From: Methylobacter sp. KS41
GTDB taxonomy: Bacteria; Pseudomonadota; Gammaproteobacteria; Methylococcales; Methylomonadaceae
NCBI GenBank assembly: GCA_002862125.1
Contig: PHSP01000001.1
Coordinates: 620,001 to 684,000 of the forward strand
DNA length: 64,000 bases
Direction of reading: 5' to 3'
The notes under the pieces were generated by a model that had not been told where the DNA came from, made no database searches, and worked only from the letters and a program-made list of their open reading frames with translations. The position numbers were made by a program, and so were the translations under genes. This document shows, one piece after another, positions 40,364-50,690 of the stretch (position 1 is its first letter; each line of letters opens with the position of its first letter).

Positions 40364-42700
40364 TCAGAAAAAGCCAATCGCTTGTTTCTGATGCGGCATT
40401 TTCAGGGCGCATTCGGCTTGCAAGGCAGCTATCAGCGCGTTGACATCGCTAATTGGACGGAAGCGATGCTGTCTTTCCAGCAAGGCAAAGTCGCCGGGTG
40501 TCAGGCCATCCAGCTTTTGCAAAACGTTTTTCAAGCTGGCATCCGGTACCGGCAAACCTAACGCCAGACAATAGCTTTGCAGCAGTTTCCAGGCTTGCTG
40601 CGGTTTCAGGGCATCGAATTTCACCTTCAGGTCAAAACGGCGCAAAGAGGCTGGGTCTAAACTATCCAGCCGGTTTGTTGAGGCGATAAAAACACCGCTG
40701 TAAGTTTCCATGCGGGTCAGCATTTCGTTCACGCCGGTAATCTCCCAGGAATGCTGGCTGTCGCTGCGATTCTGTAGAAAGCTATCGACTTCATCAATCA
40801 GCAACACGGCGTTGTCTTCTTCGGCTTCCTTGAAAATACGTGCGATGTTTTTCTCGGTGCCGCCCACCCACATACTCAACAAATCAGCGCCGCGTTTGAT
40901 GTGTAGCGGCTTATCAAGCTGTTCCGCCAGCCAGCGTACATAAGCGCTCTTGCCAGTGCCGGGTAGACCGAACAAGCACAATCGTGCACGGTCATGGCGT
41001 TTAAGGCTATCAGCAATTAGGATTAAATCAGCATCGCAATTGATCAGTTCAGGATCGTAATAATCTGGTAAGCGCACAGCGTTGTTATTGTTAAGACCTG
41101 GGTGACCTTGAGCAATCAAGGTTTTATCCATCATTTGCTGCACCGCAGTTGACAAGCGCTCAGCAGGAAACTGGCCGCTTAACGAACCGACCACTTGCGC
41201 GGCACGGGTGACCACGGCAGGTGCCAGCTTTTCGCAGGCTGCCAGACGTTTTATGTCCTTATCCGTCAAGACATTGCCACAACTTTCCCGGATGATGCGC
41301 TCGCGCTGGGCTTTGGGTGGCACCGGCAATTCAATTACCCAATCAAAGCGGCGAATAAAGGCTGGATCAACACAGTCGATGCTGTTACCCAACCAAAAGG
41401 TGGGTGCCGGATTTTCTTCCAACAAGCGGTTCATCCAGGCCTTTCGGGTTTGAGCGGTGCTTTTTCTGCCGAAAAATCCGTTGCCGTCGTTAAACATATC
41501 TTCAACTTCGTCGAATAACATCAGCGTGGGTGTTTTATGGAAAAAAGCCTGTGCTGTCCGAAAGGCACGTAAGCGTTGTACGCCATCAACAGGGTCGCCG
41601 TCTTCATCTTCACAGGCAATCTCATACAATGGACAGCCCAGATGCTGGGCTAATACCCGAGTCAATTGGGTTTTGCCGGTTCCAGGGATTCCATATAAGA
41701 ACACATTCACCCCTTTCTGTCTAGTACGCAAAGTCTGTTGCAGATAAGGCAACAGAAATTCCAGGGTATCCTTGAGATAGGGATAATCGGCGAATGTCAG
41801 GTCTGGCAATGAACTCCTTACCACCATGTCGCGCAACCAATCAACCGGCGAGCCGCTTTCCGACATCAACTTGTCGGCAAAGCCGGACGACAGTAAGTCC
41901 AGCATATCACTCAAGTCATGACTTCGGCGTCTTTCTAGTGCTACCAGCGCGGTCTGCGACAATGCAGACCGCATTGACAGCGCGGCGCGAATCTCGGCTT
42001 CCGGGTAGACAAGCAACACCGACAGAACATGGTAAACCTTGAGCGAATTCAGTTCGCGACCCAACCAATCGGCGGCTTCACTCAATAATCGGTTGGTGTG
42101 TATCAATACTGAAAATGCCAGAATTGCGCATTCCACCTCTGTGAGGCCTACTTGCATAGCCAACAGCTGGATGTTATCTGCCAATGGTTGTGGCGGCGCG
42201 ATCTTGGCAGCATTCTGTTCAGTCTCTTCATAACAGCGTTTCAGCTGATGAAGTGCCTGTTTGGTATCGTAGTATTGTTTTTCAGGCTTATCAGATCCAC
42301 TATTGTTATGTTCATCAGAATCGTCCAGGTTGAGCGCACACTTGAGCGCATGTTCGACACTGGATTCATCGTCAGTGTCATCAGAGTCGGTCTGTAAGGC
42401 AAACAACCTGGCAATTTCATCATTATTAAAGTCATGTTTGCCGATAAACTCACGGTGACACTCCAGTGGTATCAACAAACGCAGTATCCATAAGCGCACG
42501 ATAGGTTCGACAGCGTTTAACTCACCTGTGCTAAAGTTACGACTATCGATAGTGTGCGGCTCTTGTTTTCTTCCTATACAGGTACTCACGCTAATTTCAC
42601 TTAGCTGTTGTTGATCGGTTCGGGAAGCGCCATTGTTTTCTGTAGTGGTTCGTTCCAGGACGTTGTGCCATAGCGTTATGGCATAGGAATATAATTTCAT
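40364..42700 (-). CDS. Tandem AAA+ ATPase (Cdc48-like arrangement)
   Basis: A 778-residue protein with two AAA+ modules. The first has Walker A GIPGTGKT at 337-344, Walker B LMLFDEVEDMF near 394 and RRFDW near 450. The second has GLPGTGKS at 578-585, the pore-like MWVGGTEKNIARIF near 610, VLLIDEVDSF near 627 and STNRLDSLDPASLRRFD. The N-terminal 300 residues are helical with an acidic stretch (TDSDDTDDESS) near 104-114. It probably unfolds or remodels a protein partner. No protease or nuclease gene is directly coupled to it. Confidence 0.85.
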   Translation of the reverse strand: MKLYSYAITLWHNVLERTTTENNGASRTDQQQLSEISVSTCIGRKQEPHTIDSRNFSTGELNAVEPIVRLWILRLLIPLECHREFIGKHDFNNDEIARLFALQTDSDDTDDESSVEHALKCALNLDDSDEHNNSGSDKPEKQYYDTKQALHQLKRCYEETEQNAAKIAPPQPLADNIQLLAMQVGLTEVECAILAFSVLIHTNRLLSEAADWLGRELNSLKVYHVLSVLLVYPEAEIRAALSMRSALSQTALVALERRRSHDLSDMLDLLSSGFADKLMSESGSPVDWLRDMVVRSSLPDLTFADYPYLKDTLEFLLPYLQQTLRTRQKGVNVFLYGIPGTGKTQLTRVLAQHLGCPLYEIACEDEDGDPVDGVQRLRAFRTAQAFFHKTPTLMLFDEVEDMFNDGNGFFGRKSTAQTRKAWMNRLLEENPAPTFWLGNSIDCVDPAFIRRFDWVIELPVPPKAQRERIIRESCGNVLTDKDIKRLAACEKLAPAVVTRAAQVVGSLSGQFPAERLSTAVQQMMDKTLIAQGHPGLNNNNAVRLPDYYDPELINCDADLILIADSLKRHDRARLCLFGLPGTGKSAYVRWLAEQLDKPLHIKRGADLLSMWVGGTEKNIARIFKEAEEDNAVLLIDEVDSFLQNRSDSQHSWEITGVNEMLTRMETYSGVFIASTNRLDSLDPASLRRFDLKVKFDALKPQQAWKLLQSYCLALGLPVPDASLKNVLQKLDGLTPGDFALLERQHRFRPISDVNALIAALQAECALKMPHQKQAIGFF

Positions 42701-43362
42701 TAATTATGAAGTCTCCATCGGTTTTTTTGATTAAGGAAGTTGGATCAAATAAACAGGTTGCGCTCCTGCAAACTAAAACAGCAAGCAAACCTAGTATTTT
42801 GAATAATTATTTCAGGACGTTGAAGTGGTTTTCGGATGTAAAAGGGTTTTCCCGATTAAATCTCTGTCACCGTAGATTTCTTAGCAGACGATTCACAAAA
42901 AGGACACTAGCGAAGCTTTGGTAACCTTGGACAGCAACCCCAGTTTCCTGTGATACCTTAATAACAGGCTTTAACGCGTTTTAACCTTTCTTATTTTGAA
43001 AATATTTTTGACATCTAATCAAATGTAAAGAATAAGCCGTGCTGCGGGAATAGTAACGAAACTACAATTCGAAATGTGCATGGTTACGGAGGTGGGTTTA
43101 AATTTATAAATGTTAGCAATGGCAATCCTGAAGGTCTGTTGATGGCCGGTAGTGCCAGTTGGTTTGTTAAATCGAATATCTGCCTTCTATGGGTATGCTG
43201 CCATTCAGAAATCTGGATTGATTGGCTGTAGGGGTTGGCTAGAGAAATTCCCGCAGCAATTCTTCAATAATTCCGATTGCCCGCTTTGTAGCAAACCTGG
43301 GTTTTCATGAAAGTAGCCGTTCAAATCGGGCATACTTTTGTTTTCTTATAGCCTCCCATCGG
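42701..43362. other. Intergenic region without a supported gene
   Basis: About 660 bases between the AAA+ gene and the IS1634-type element. A 72-codon plus-strand frame (from 42706) overlaps the promoter region of the AAA+ gene and lacks family features. No RNA gene or repeat is recognised. Confidence 0.4.
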
Positions 43363-45481
43363 TTTAACCCATCTTTGTCACTTAAACTGACAATTACTCA
43401 TAATTTCAATAAGTTGAAATTTTTATTTTTTCTCAGTTGGCACTACAGATTTTTTATTATCAATAATTGTCTTGCGTTTACCTATCGGATCGGGTTTGAT
43501 GCTCAAGGCAGCATATATTCGTTTTTGCCGCGCTTCCGCTTGGGTTGTTGTCCGCAGGTGAATAGTTTTATTATCATCTGTCGGCAAGGTAATCGTGAGG
43601 CGTTGTTGGGTTGACATGATATTGCGAATGCTCTCCCAGCTTAACTGGATGCCCTGCTGTTTGAGTTGATAGCGCAGAGTATGTACCAGATGGTAAGCCA
43701 GTAAGGTTATGAACAAGTGGCCGGTGACGCGATCTTCTTTATGGTGGTACACCGGACGTAAACCGAGGTCGGTTTTCAAGCTTCTAAAGGTGGCTTCGAT
43801 CTCGGTTAGCATGATATAGGTCGTCCACAAGTGTTCTTCTGACCAGTCCGGAATATTAGTTCTTAGACAGTAAACACCGCAATGCTGATCTTTTTGTTCA
43901 CTTTTGGGTTCACGCTTCCATTCAATACGGATGGCGTTGTTTTTTTCGTCGTCAGCAATAACCTCAATGCGGTAATCTTGCGCGACGCGGCTGTTTTTTT
44001 CGCGTAGTCGACCAATGCGTTCGAGTATTTTTGCGTAGTTTTTGATGGTGCCTTTTTTGTCCAAGCCGACATTGAGCTTGTCGAGTGCCTCTTCCAGACG
44101 AACGTGGAAGCGGTTGCGGATGGCCTGTTCTTTTTTGGCTTTTTGATCCGAATAACAATAGAGCCGGGTTTCCTTGGTTTCTGCATCGATTGTGCGGTAA
44201 ACACTGACGGTGTTCTGTTCGGTTTCCCGAACCAGGACGGCATTGTCCTGGTCTCTGGGATCTTGTACGTAGCGTTCCCGGCTAACCACCAAGTAAAGAT
44301 AACCGCGTTCGCTTAACCAAGCGATGTTTTCAGCACAGGCAATGCCTGCATCCATGATAATCACCGGTTTCTCATCGGGTAATGGATTCTTCCCCTGCAA
44401 CCCGTCCAGCATCAGCGACAACGTGGCGGGTTCGCTGGCGTTACCTGGAAATACCTGGCTGCTGAGCGGGAAGCCATTGCCATCCAGAACCAGGCCTAAG
44501 GTCACCAAGGGGCAATCACTGCGCTTTTCTTTGGAGCGACCGAACTGGGCCTTGGGGTTTTGGGCGCACTGGCCTTCAAAATAGGTGTTGGTCAAATCGT
44601 ACAACACGATGCTCCGATTCAAATCGAACAAGGTTTGCTCCTGAGCACCAAGAAACGTTTCCAGCGCAGGCTGGTGTTGAAGCAATCTATCACTGATCTT
44701 ATACAAGCGCGTCAAACTGATGTTGCCAAAGTCATAATCAAGCAGTTCACCCAGGCCGGTGCGCGATTGCAGCCAGTCATGGGTCTGCAATTCGCTGCCG
44801 GGTGAAACCATGCGGCCTATAATGCTGCCCAGTGCCGCCGCGGAATCGATTTTATTAAAACCCAGTGCAGCAAGCTTCTGATCGAGTTGCAATTGCATGA
44901 CGGCATACATTGCCAGCGTTTCCACGCCGATGCTGCGGGCTTGGGCGGCTTCGACATGATTAATGTCGACGCTATGATAATCCTGCTCGGGTGTAGCGCT
45001 AGCTATCGGTTGTGCCAGTTTAGCGATGATCAGGGTGCTATAGCGCTCAGCTGCGGCCTCCAGAAGCTGACCTACATCATCCGCTAAAGCAAACAACTCC
45101 GCTTGGTGCGGTGCCAAACCTTGCAAAAACTGTTCAATTCTGGCCGTTAGCAACGGCCAATGCGGCGGCTCAATAGCAAAGTCTTTGCCTAGATTGAGTA
45201 GCGTGCGTTGCTTGACTTGCGTTCCCACACGAAAGGATTCAACGATCCGATAGGTATAGGAGTCTTTGCCATGATCCGCTGTTTTGGTTTTTGTTCTTCG
45301 AATATACATGCGCCCAGACTAAACGTAAATCTGGAATAAATCAAGGTTAGCCATGAAATGGATGGCACTACCGAAAGATCGTAAAAAACACGATTGATTT
45401 TAAAGGGATTTTTTTAGAAAAAAACGGGGGCGACTAAAAATCAATAACTTAGAAGTCAAAGGGCGACGAAGATGGGTTAAA
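43363..45481. mobile_element. IS1634-family insertion sequence
   Basis: Bounded by tttaacccatctttgtc at the left (43363) and the complement of gacgaagatgggttaaa at the right (ending 45481), inverted with one mismatch. One transposase gene fills it. No convincing flanking target duplication was found. Borders are good to a few bases only. Confidence 0.75.
43423..45309 (-). CDS. IS1634-family DDE transposase
   Basis: A 628-residue transposase beginning MYIRRTKTKTADHGKDSYTY, the typical start of IS1634 (IS4-like) enzymes. The DDE core includes Asp in SIVLYDLTNTYFEGQC near 237, VIIMDAGIACAENI near 318 and Glu in TEIEATFRSLKTDLGLRP near 505 (Y-(2)-R-(3)-E-(6)-K-like spacing), followed by VYHHKEDRVTGHLFITLLAY. 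It appears full length and may be active. Confidence 0.93.
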   Translation of the reverse strand: MYIRRTKTKTADHGKDSYTYRIVESFRVGTQVKQRTLLNLGKDFAIEPPHWPLLTARIEQFLQGLAPHQAELFALADDVGQLLEAAAERYSTLIIAKLAQPIASATPEQDYHSVDINHVEAAQARSIGVETLAMYAVMQLQLDQKLAALGFNKIDSAAALGSIIGRMVSPGSELQTHDWLQSRTGLGELLDYDFGNISLTRLYKISDRLLQHQPALETFLGAQEQTLFDLNRSIVLYDLTNTYFEGQCAQNPKAQFGRSKEKRSDCPLVTLGLVLDGNGFPLSSQVFPGNASEPATLSLMLDGLQGKNPLPDEKPVIIMDAGIACAENIAWLSERGYLYLVVSRERYVQDPRDQDNAVLVRETEQNTVSVYRTIDAETKETRLYCYSDQKAKKEQAIRNRFHVRLEEALDKLNVGLDKKGTIKNYAKILERIGRLREKNSRVAQDYRIEVIADDEKNNAIRIEWKREPKSEQKDQHCGVYCLRTNIPDWSEEHLWTTYIMLTEIEATFRSLKTDLGLRPVYHHKEDRVTGHLFITLLAYHLVHTLRYQLKQQGIQLSWESIRNIMSTQQRLTITLPTDDNKTIHLRTTTQAEARQKRIYAALSIKPDPIGKRKTIIDNKKSVVPTEKK

Positions 45482-45695
45482 GAGACGATCAGGAGTTTCA
45501 CGGCAATTGGCAAGTGTATACTTTAAAGCCGCCGCTCAACATTCAATGTAAGGTCATTCATATTCATTGTTGTACGTTTGCATGCCAACGGCTGGGAGCG
45601 CAGCGAGGGGGGCTTGGTCGGCATTAATCGACGGTTACGAAACAACTGCGAACGTAGGTCCAGTGGAGCGCATCGAGATACCAAACAACCCCGAT

Positions 45696-46484
45696 TTAAA
45701 AGACACTGCGGACTAGCCCGCCTTCTGCTCGGATGCAGGAACCATTGATTACCGCCGCTCGGGCGCTACAAATAAAGGCCACAATATCGCCTATCTCTTT
45801 AGGGTTGATAAGGCGAGCAATGAGGGAACTTGGACGATTTTCCCCCATGAATCGGCTTTCGGCTTCGCTCATTGGGAGGCTGGGGAATACTTCTTGAATA
45901 AATTTTTCGACGCTTGCAGTACGGGTAGGCCCTGGAAGTACTGCATTCACAGTCACTTGTGATCCCTTAGTCAACTCAGCCAGCGAGCGGGAAATGCCCA
46001 GTTGCATAGTCTTAGTGGCGCTGTAATGCGCCATTTCAGGTGCCGGACTCACCGCTGATTCGCTTGAAATGAACACAATCCTTCCAGAATTCCTCTTCAA
46101 CATCTCGCTTAAGTAATGCCGCGCTAAACGCACACCGCTCATGATGTTAATCTCAAAAAGCTTGTGCCAGGCCTCGTCAGTTTCGTCAAAAAAGCCGATG
46201 GCTTCATAGATGCCAAGGTTATTGACGAGAATATCGACTTCTGATAATTGAAGAACCGTTTCTGCGCAGCCCGCTTCGGTTCCAATATCTGCGACCAAAG
46301 ACAGTAAATCGGCATCCGGATAACTTGCAAGCACATCTGCTATGGCTTCTTCTACACTGGCCTGAGTACGACCGTTGATAACTACACGAGCCCCTTCAGC
46401 AGCTAACGAACGGGCAATTTCAAGACCTATGCCTCCGGACGAAGCTGTTATCAGAGCAACCTTGTTTGCTAATTCGAGTTTCAT
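45696..46484 (-). CDS. Short-chain dehydrogenase/reductase
   Basis: A 262-residue classical SDR. Cofactor motif [12 protein letters not shown] near residue 13, [11 protein letters not shown] near 85, [20 protein letters not shown] with Y-x3-K (YSATK) near 155-160, and [11 protein letters not shown] near 190. It should reduce or oxidise a small carbonyl or alcohol with NAD(P). The substrate is unknown. It stands alone, opposite to the downstream PEP-CTERM gene, with ggaattgcc upstream of ATG 46484. Confidence 0.9.
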   Translation of the reverse strand: MKLELANKVALITASSGGIGLEIARSLAAEGARVVINGRTQASVEEAIADVLASYPDADLLSLVADIGTEAGCAETVLQLSEVDILVNNLGIYEAIGFFDETDEAWHKLFEINIMSGVRLARHYLSEMLKRNSGRIVFISSESAVSPAPEMAHYSATKTMQLGISRSLAELTKGSQVTVNAVLPGPTRTASVEKFIQEVFPSLPMSEAESRFMGENRPSSLIARLINPKEIGDIVAFICSARAAVINGSCIRAEGGLVRSVF

Positions 46485-46750
46485 TCAGGCAATTCCTTTC
46501 AATTGAATTTAATAGCCTAACAAGTCCCCTCCGATTAGCGATAGCGTATACGGAGGAATGTTGGTTTCGAAATGCTACTACGCAAGCTTTTATGCCGTTT
46601 AGGGTAAATCGCACCTATATTTTGAAGGACAGCTTAATTGCCTTTTTCTGTTACCGCAAATTAAATCTTATCTGTCGGAAATGAGTAGTTTGCAACACGT
46701 CACGACTGTCCGGTTTAGGGAAGCTTAAAATCATAGCCGACAGGCGGGTA

Positions 46751-46842
46751 TGGGTCGGCTGTTGCCGATGGCAGCGTTGGAAATTTATAAATATGAGCCC
46801 GGTATGGAGAAATGGATTTTTCAGGCTGACGAATATCAGCTG
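46751..46842 (+). repeat. Dispersed 92-bp hairpin-ended repeat, copy 2
   Basis: Same sequence as at 36218 except for a few lost bases in the middle (aaatatgagcccggtatgg instead of aaatctgaatgaccggtatgg) and one change in gaaatggattttt. No RIT-type element touches this copy, so it shows the unoccupied state: tatgggtcggctgttgccg at its left side. Confidence 0.75.
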
Positions 46843-47292
46843 TCGGCCAATACCCGACCGTCGGGGTCGCCATCCAATTTCAATAGTTAAAGCATCCAGT
46901 GCCTCAGTCGTCTGTCCGGTATTCGGCGAGCAAATTGGCATTATCACTGCTTCACTAACGGCCACTTTGAGACATTCAGTCGATCGAAAATTTTGATTAT
47001 TGAATGGCTTGTATCAGCAGAAAACCTGACACTTGACTCCCCTCGTTAGTAGATTATTCTAATAAAGCACTGTTTTATTTATATAAATTAAAAAATATCA
47101 ATAAATTAAGTTAGAAGATTTCCCTAAAAGTTGAGACGATTGGAATTGTTTTGATATGAGGTTGGGATGAACCTAAATCCCAGCATTTCGTTGCAATAAA
47201 ACTGTAACAGGATAGTAATTTGATCTTAATAAGGTATTAAGTAGTATGATGCGCATGAGTTTACCAGTTATTTTCTTGACGGAGTTACCATT
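46843..47292. other. Intergenic region before the PEP-CTERM gene
   Basis: No gene supported. The last 250 bases are AT-rich and should contain the promoter of the PEP-CTERM gene; ttgacggag just upstream of its start includes the Shine-Dalgarno sequence. Confidence 0.4.
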
Positions 47293-47892
47293 ATGAAATA
47301 CGAGAAATCCTTATTGGCAACATTTTTTTTGTTGTTCAGTTTAAATAGCGTTAGCGTCTACGCCAATACGTTCGGGTTCGCAGCAGACCCTTATGGTTAT
47401 ATCTCACAGGGTTATCAAGGTTTTAACTGGACGGGAAGTTTAGATTTTACTAGCAATGGTCAAATGTATTATCGATCTTGGGCAAATGCTTCTGATACTG
47501 GTTTGAATCACTGGCCTTCGTACAATGGGACTTTAGGAGCGGCGTGGAGCAATGGTGGTGCAGATTTATACATGACTTTATCCACGCCTGGAACTTTCAC
47601 ACTGAATTCACTAGATCTTGCCGCCCCACAGTATGGGAGAGTGGCAAACGTTTCCATCTCTGGTTGGAATAATGGCAATCTTGTTGACTCTGCGCAGTAC
47701 ATTGCTACAAATACTTATCAAACACTTAACCTAGGGTGGAGTGGCTTAACTGAATTAAAAATTACAGATGGCCGTACTGCTAATTTGATTTTAACGAATA
47801 TGAATGTGACTTCGATTCCAGCTCCAAGTGCTATATGGCTATTTGGCACAGGGTTATTAGGATTTTTAGGGTTAAAACGCCATAAGCAATAA
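47293..47892 (+). CDS. PEP-CTERM sorting-domain exported protein
   Basis: A 199-residue secreted protein. Residues 1-24 are a signal peptide (LLATFFLLFSLNSVSVYA). The mature part is Gly/Asn/Tyr-rich and beta-like. The C-terminus IPAPSAIWLFGTGLLGFLGL followed by KRHKQ is a PEP-CTERM tail: a P-x-P-like motif, a hydrophobic helix and a basic end, recognised by exosortase. Such proteins are anchored or released at the surface together with exopolysaccharide. No exosortase gene is in the window. A ggag site lies 8 bases before ATG. Confidence 0.9.
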   Translation: MKYEKSLLATFFLLFSLNSVSVYANTFGFAADPYGYISQGYQGFNWTGSLDFTSNGQMYYRSWANASDTGLNHWPSYNGTLGAAWSNGGADLYMTLSTPGTFTLNSLDLAAPQYGRVANVSISGWNNGNLVDSAQYIATNTYQTLNLGWSGLTELKITDGRTANLILTNMNVTSIPAPSAIWLFGTGLLGFLGLKRHKQ

Positions 47893-48303
47893 CCATCAAG
47901 AGCTATTTCTCACTGGACTTCAGACCCCTAAATTCTACGAAAGTCATGGAATGAGCGTAAAATCGATTGATTTGAATGAAATTGAACATGACCGACCGTG
48001 CGCAGATGTATTTTTGACGCTACCCTCGCGAGTAACCGCGCATCACTCGGGGCCGAGACGGTGGGCTAAACCTTATCTCGTGGAGGACTTTCACCTCCTA
48101 TCCTTTGCAAGCTTGTCCTGGCGCACGCAACTCAGGGTCGGTTGAACTCAGTGGCGACTGGCCGCTTTCCGGAATCGAAATTTCATTGACCGCTTTGCGG
48201 CGATGAATCCGAAGAGAAGACGGTCGCTTGGCGACCCGAAGCCGACATTCAGCACCTGAGCCATTCAATGGCTGATTACGGTTATATTGTCGCGGTAGAG
48301 ACA
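47893..48303. other. Intergenic region with degraded repeats
   Basis: No gene supported. It contains structured words such as gtggaggactttcacctcc (48079-48097) and ggtcgcttggcgacccgaag, of the kind found in dispersed intergenic repeats; nothing more specific can be said. Confidence 0.35.
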
Positions 48304-49548
48304 TTAAGGTTCATCACTGAGCAATAGATAATTAATCACGTTGGGTACGGCAGAATCATATTTGGGATAGTAAGCTGGACTGAGATTGCGCATCATGATG
48401 CAATCCCAAAGCATACTTCTTTCATTGCCATCATGCTTAAAGGGCTTGCTCCATTGGGATGAATTCGCCTGTTCCCAGGTATAATCAACCCGGTAATTCA
48501 TATCGTCTACTGGATGGATTGGAGAAGGGCAATATTGAATGACAAGTTCAGCTACAGAAACAGTAGCTCCTTCGCTAACATATTCGTAAAAAGGGTTTTT
48601 GGGCTCTCTTGAAATTAGTTCTTTGATTGTATGATTTAGTGCAAGATCGGGGTTCCCGATTTTGTGTAATATCAATGCCCTAACAGCATCTAAGTGCAAA
48701 GGGAAGCCGCTCTCATCAAAGCGTGAGTTGAGATAAAGCTTGCTTGTAGTAGGTAGATCTAAATAATCAAAGCCATATTTAAGAATTAGATCCGAAAAAC
48801 CAAGGGTCAGAGTGGATGCGATAGAGTAGTAATGATCAATACCTGACTGCGCCGATAAATTGAAGTAATCAGCCACTTCCTTTAGCATATCACGATAGAT
48901 TGGTTGCAAGGTGCAATTGGCATGTCCACAGTAACGAGGCAATCCTTTTACATATAGCCATGCATATCCAGTGCAATCTTGGGTAAAAGGATTTGGCCTA
49001 GAGCAGGGTCTGTTCCTTTCTAACCAATCTAACCAACGTTGAAATGCAGGTGTATCTCCTGTGGATATTACATAAAGTAAAACCCCAAGGTTTTGATCAT
49101 CAGAAAATGGTAAATCTTTTGAGTCCGAATCGCCTTTGCCAATATTATTGGTTTGCGCGCGGCGCGGGGATCTCCAAAATTGGCCATCTCCGGTTTGAGA
49201 ATTTCTCACAGCATCGCAACCACGTTTATCCCCTGAGTTACATAGCAAAGCATTGAACAATGTTGAATCACCATCCGCGCATTCTCCGCCATCTGATTTG
49301 GCTGGAAAGCGGTAACCATTTGGAGCCTCGCAGAGATATGCGTGGTCTTCCCAGTAATCACCAGCAAAAGTCACTTTGGCATAGAAAATTGACATCAAGC
49401 CAAATAACAATACCAACGTAGAAAAATTTCCATTAGGCAATAAAAGTCCCGCTGGTTTTAGGTGCGAGAGGGGCTGGTTAGTTTGATTTAATGAAAAAGA
49501 TAACTTTGCTGAGAAGTAAAAAAATACTTGCCCTTCCGAATAGTTCAT
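48304..49548 (-). CDS. Exported hypothetical protein
   Basis: A 414-residue protein of unknown family. A hydrophobic segment (LVLLFGLMSIFYAKVTFA) at about 44-62 probably is the export signal, so translation may begin at a later start than the one given. The rest is rich in Cys, Trp and Tyr (RPCSRPNPFTQDCTGYAWLY, RYCGHANCTLQPIYRDMLKE), compatible with a disulfide-bonded periplasmic or surface protein with helical repeats. An enzymatic role cannot be assigned. Confidence 0.6.
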   Translation of the reverse strand: MNYSEGQVFFYFSAKLSFSLNQTNQPLSHLKPAGLLLPNGNFSTLVLLFGLMSIFYAKVTFAGDYWEDHAYLCEAPNGYRFPAKSDGGECADGDSTLFNALLCNSGDKRGCDAVRNSQTGDGQFWRSPRRAQTNNIGKGDSDSKDLPFSDDQNLGVLLYVISTGDTPAFQRWLDWLERNRPCSRPNPFTQDCTGYAWLYVKGLPRYCGHANCTLQPIYRDMLKEVADYFNLSAQSGIDHYYSIASTLTLGFSDLILKYGFDYLDLPTTSKLYLNSRFDESGFPLHLDAVRALILHKIGNPDLALNHTIKELISREPKNPFYEYVSEGATVSVAELVIQYCPSPIHPVDDMNYRVDYTWEQANSSQWSKPFKHDGNERSMLWDCIMMRNLSPAYYPKYDSAVPNVINYLLLSDEP

Positions 49549-49790
49549 TTCACTTTGCCCACCGTATCATAATTATTCGCCGCAAAGCACATTACATATT
49601 TCAGAAATGCACTAAAATATTTTGCTGTTTCCGTAAATATGAACTCTACTGAAGAATCGATTATCTACTTCCCAATTTTAGTCATGAAGAGCTGGCGTTT
49701 TTTGGTAATAAAGAAAGTGGTTCAAAGCCGTTCTATCAGTAGTATTGTGTGTAAAAAATTCAATGAAACAATTCAGTCATTTGTTTAAAC

Positions 49791-50483
49791 TCACTCAATA
49801 GAACTCCATCCTGCATCGGCAACTGGGCAGGGATAATCGCTACGTATCATGAATACATTAATATGCGCATTTAACCAAATTCCGGCATCACCGACTCCGC
49901 AAGCACCTTCTTGATTGCTAGCATTTAAAATTGTTGCTGTGCCCGTTGAAATTAATTGTCCTCCTACAATTCCACCAACAGTAGCTGTTCCATTAATGAG
50001 GTCAAGAATGCCTGCGGAGTACTGTGGTCCTGCAAAATAACCAACTACAAATGCAACTACGGACCCAATAGCGCTATTCCATGAACCAGCTGAGACCCCA
50101 CCACCATTGCAAGGGATATCATATATAACAGTAATTTGACTTGCATTACCTGTTACGCTGGCGTTAGCATGATTACTACCGCTAAGGATATCAATCTTCT
50201 TGGCGCAAAACTTATAACCATCATTTGGGGCGAGAATATATTCGGCATGTTTTTTCATTGGCACAACGCATTTGCCAGGCCAACAAGATATTGATGTTGT
50301 CTGTTTATCTTGATTTATTGGAATAGTCATTACACCGGATACTGGTTTTTGAGTAACTGCCCAAATCGGTGGCATGACCAAATCGAGAATATCATCATCC
50401 GTAGCGCCTTTGGCATGTGACGCAGATAATAAGAACAATCCTCCGTACAGTCCTAGCATTTTTGTCAATTTATTAATGTTCAC
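49791..50483 (-). CDS. Exported hypothetical protein with Gly/Ala-rich hydrophobic stretch
   Basis: A 230-residue protein. Residues 1-26 form a signal peptide (GLYGGLFLLSASHAKG). A region near 35-120 has paired cysteines (ISCWPGKCVVPM, YKFCAKKIDIL). Near 135-185 a small-residue-rich stretch (GSVVAFVVGYFAGPQYSAGI, GTATVGGIVGGQLIS) resembles glycine-zipper membrane-inserting sequences. Function unknown. Confidence 0.55.
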   Translation of the reverse strand: MNINKLTKMLGLYGGLFLLSASHAKGATDDDILDLVMPPIWAVTQKPVSGVMTIPINQDKQTTSISCWPGKCVVPMKKHAEYILAPNDGYKFCAKKIDILSGSNHANASVTGNASQITVIYDIPCNGGGVSAGSWNSAIGSVVAFVVGYFAGPQYSAGILDLINGTATVGGIVGGQLISTGTATILNASNQEGACGVGDAGIWLNAHINVFMIRSDYPCPVADAGWSSIE

Positions 50484-50690
50484 AATTTGCTTCCAGTATG
50501 AGCATTTAAATTAAGTAAAATCGCATAATTATCTATAAAACATGAGCTAATCTTAAAGTTTTAACTTTCACCAGTCTGCTAAAGAAGAATTAGACCAAGC
50601 AGTACGTAATCTCATAAATAATGTCGGCAGAGAATTTAAAATTAGTTTTACTAAATTACTTTGTAGGCATAGATTGCGCAATATCCTTAA

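Noticed and set aside
42706-42924. Plus-strand 72-codon frame
   Set aside because: Lies in the AAA+ gene's promoter region, no family features or ribosome site.
47951-48145. Plus-strand 64-codon frame after the PEP-CTERM gene
   Set aside because: Overlaps structured repeat-like sequence and lacks a ribosome site or family similarity.
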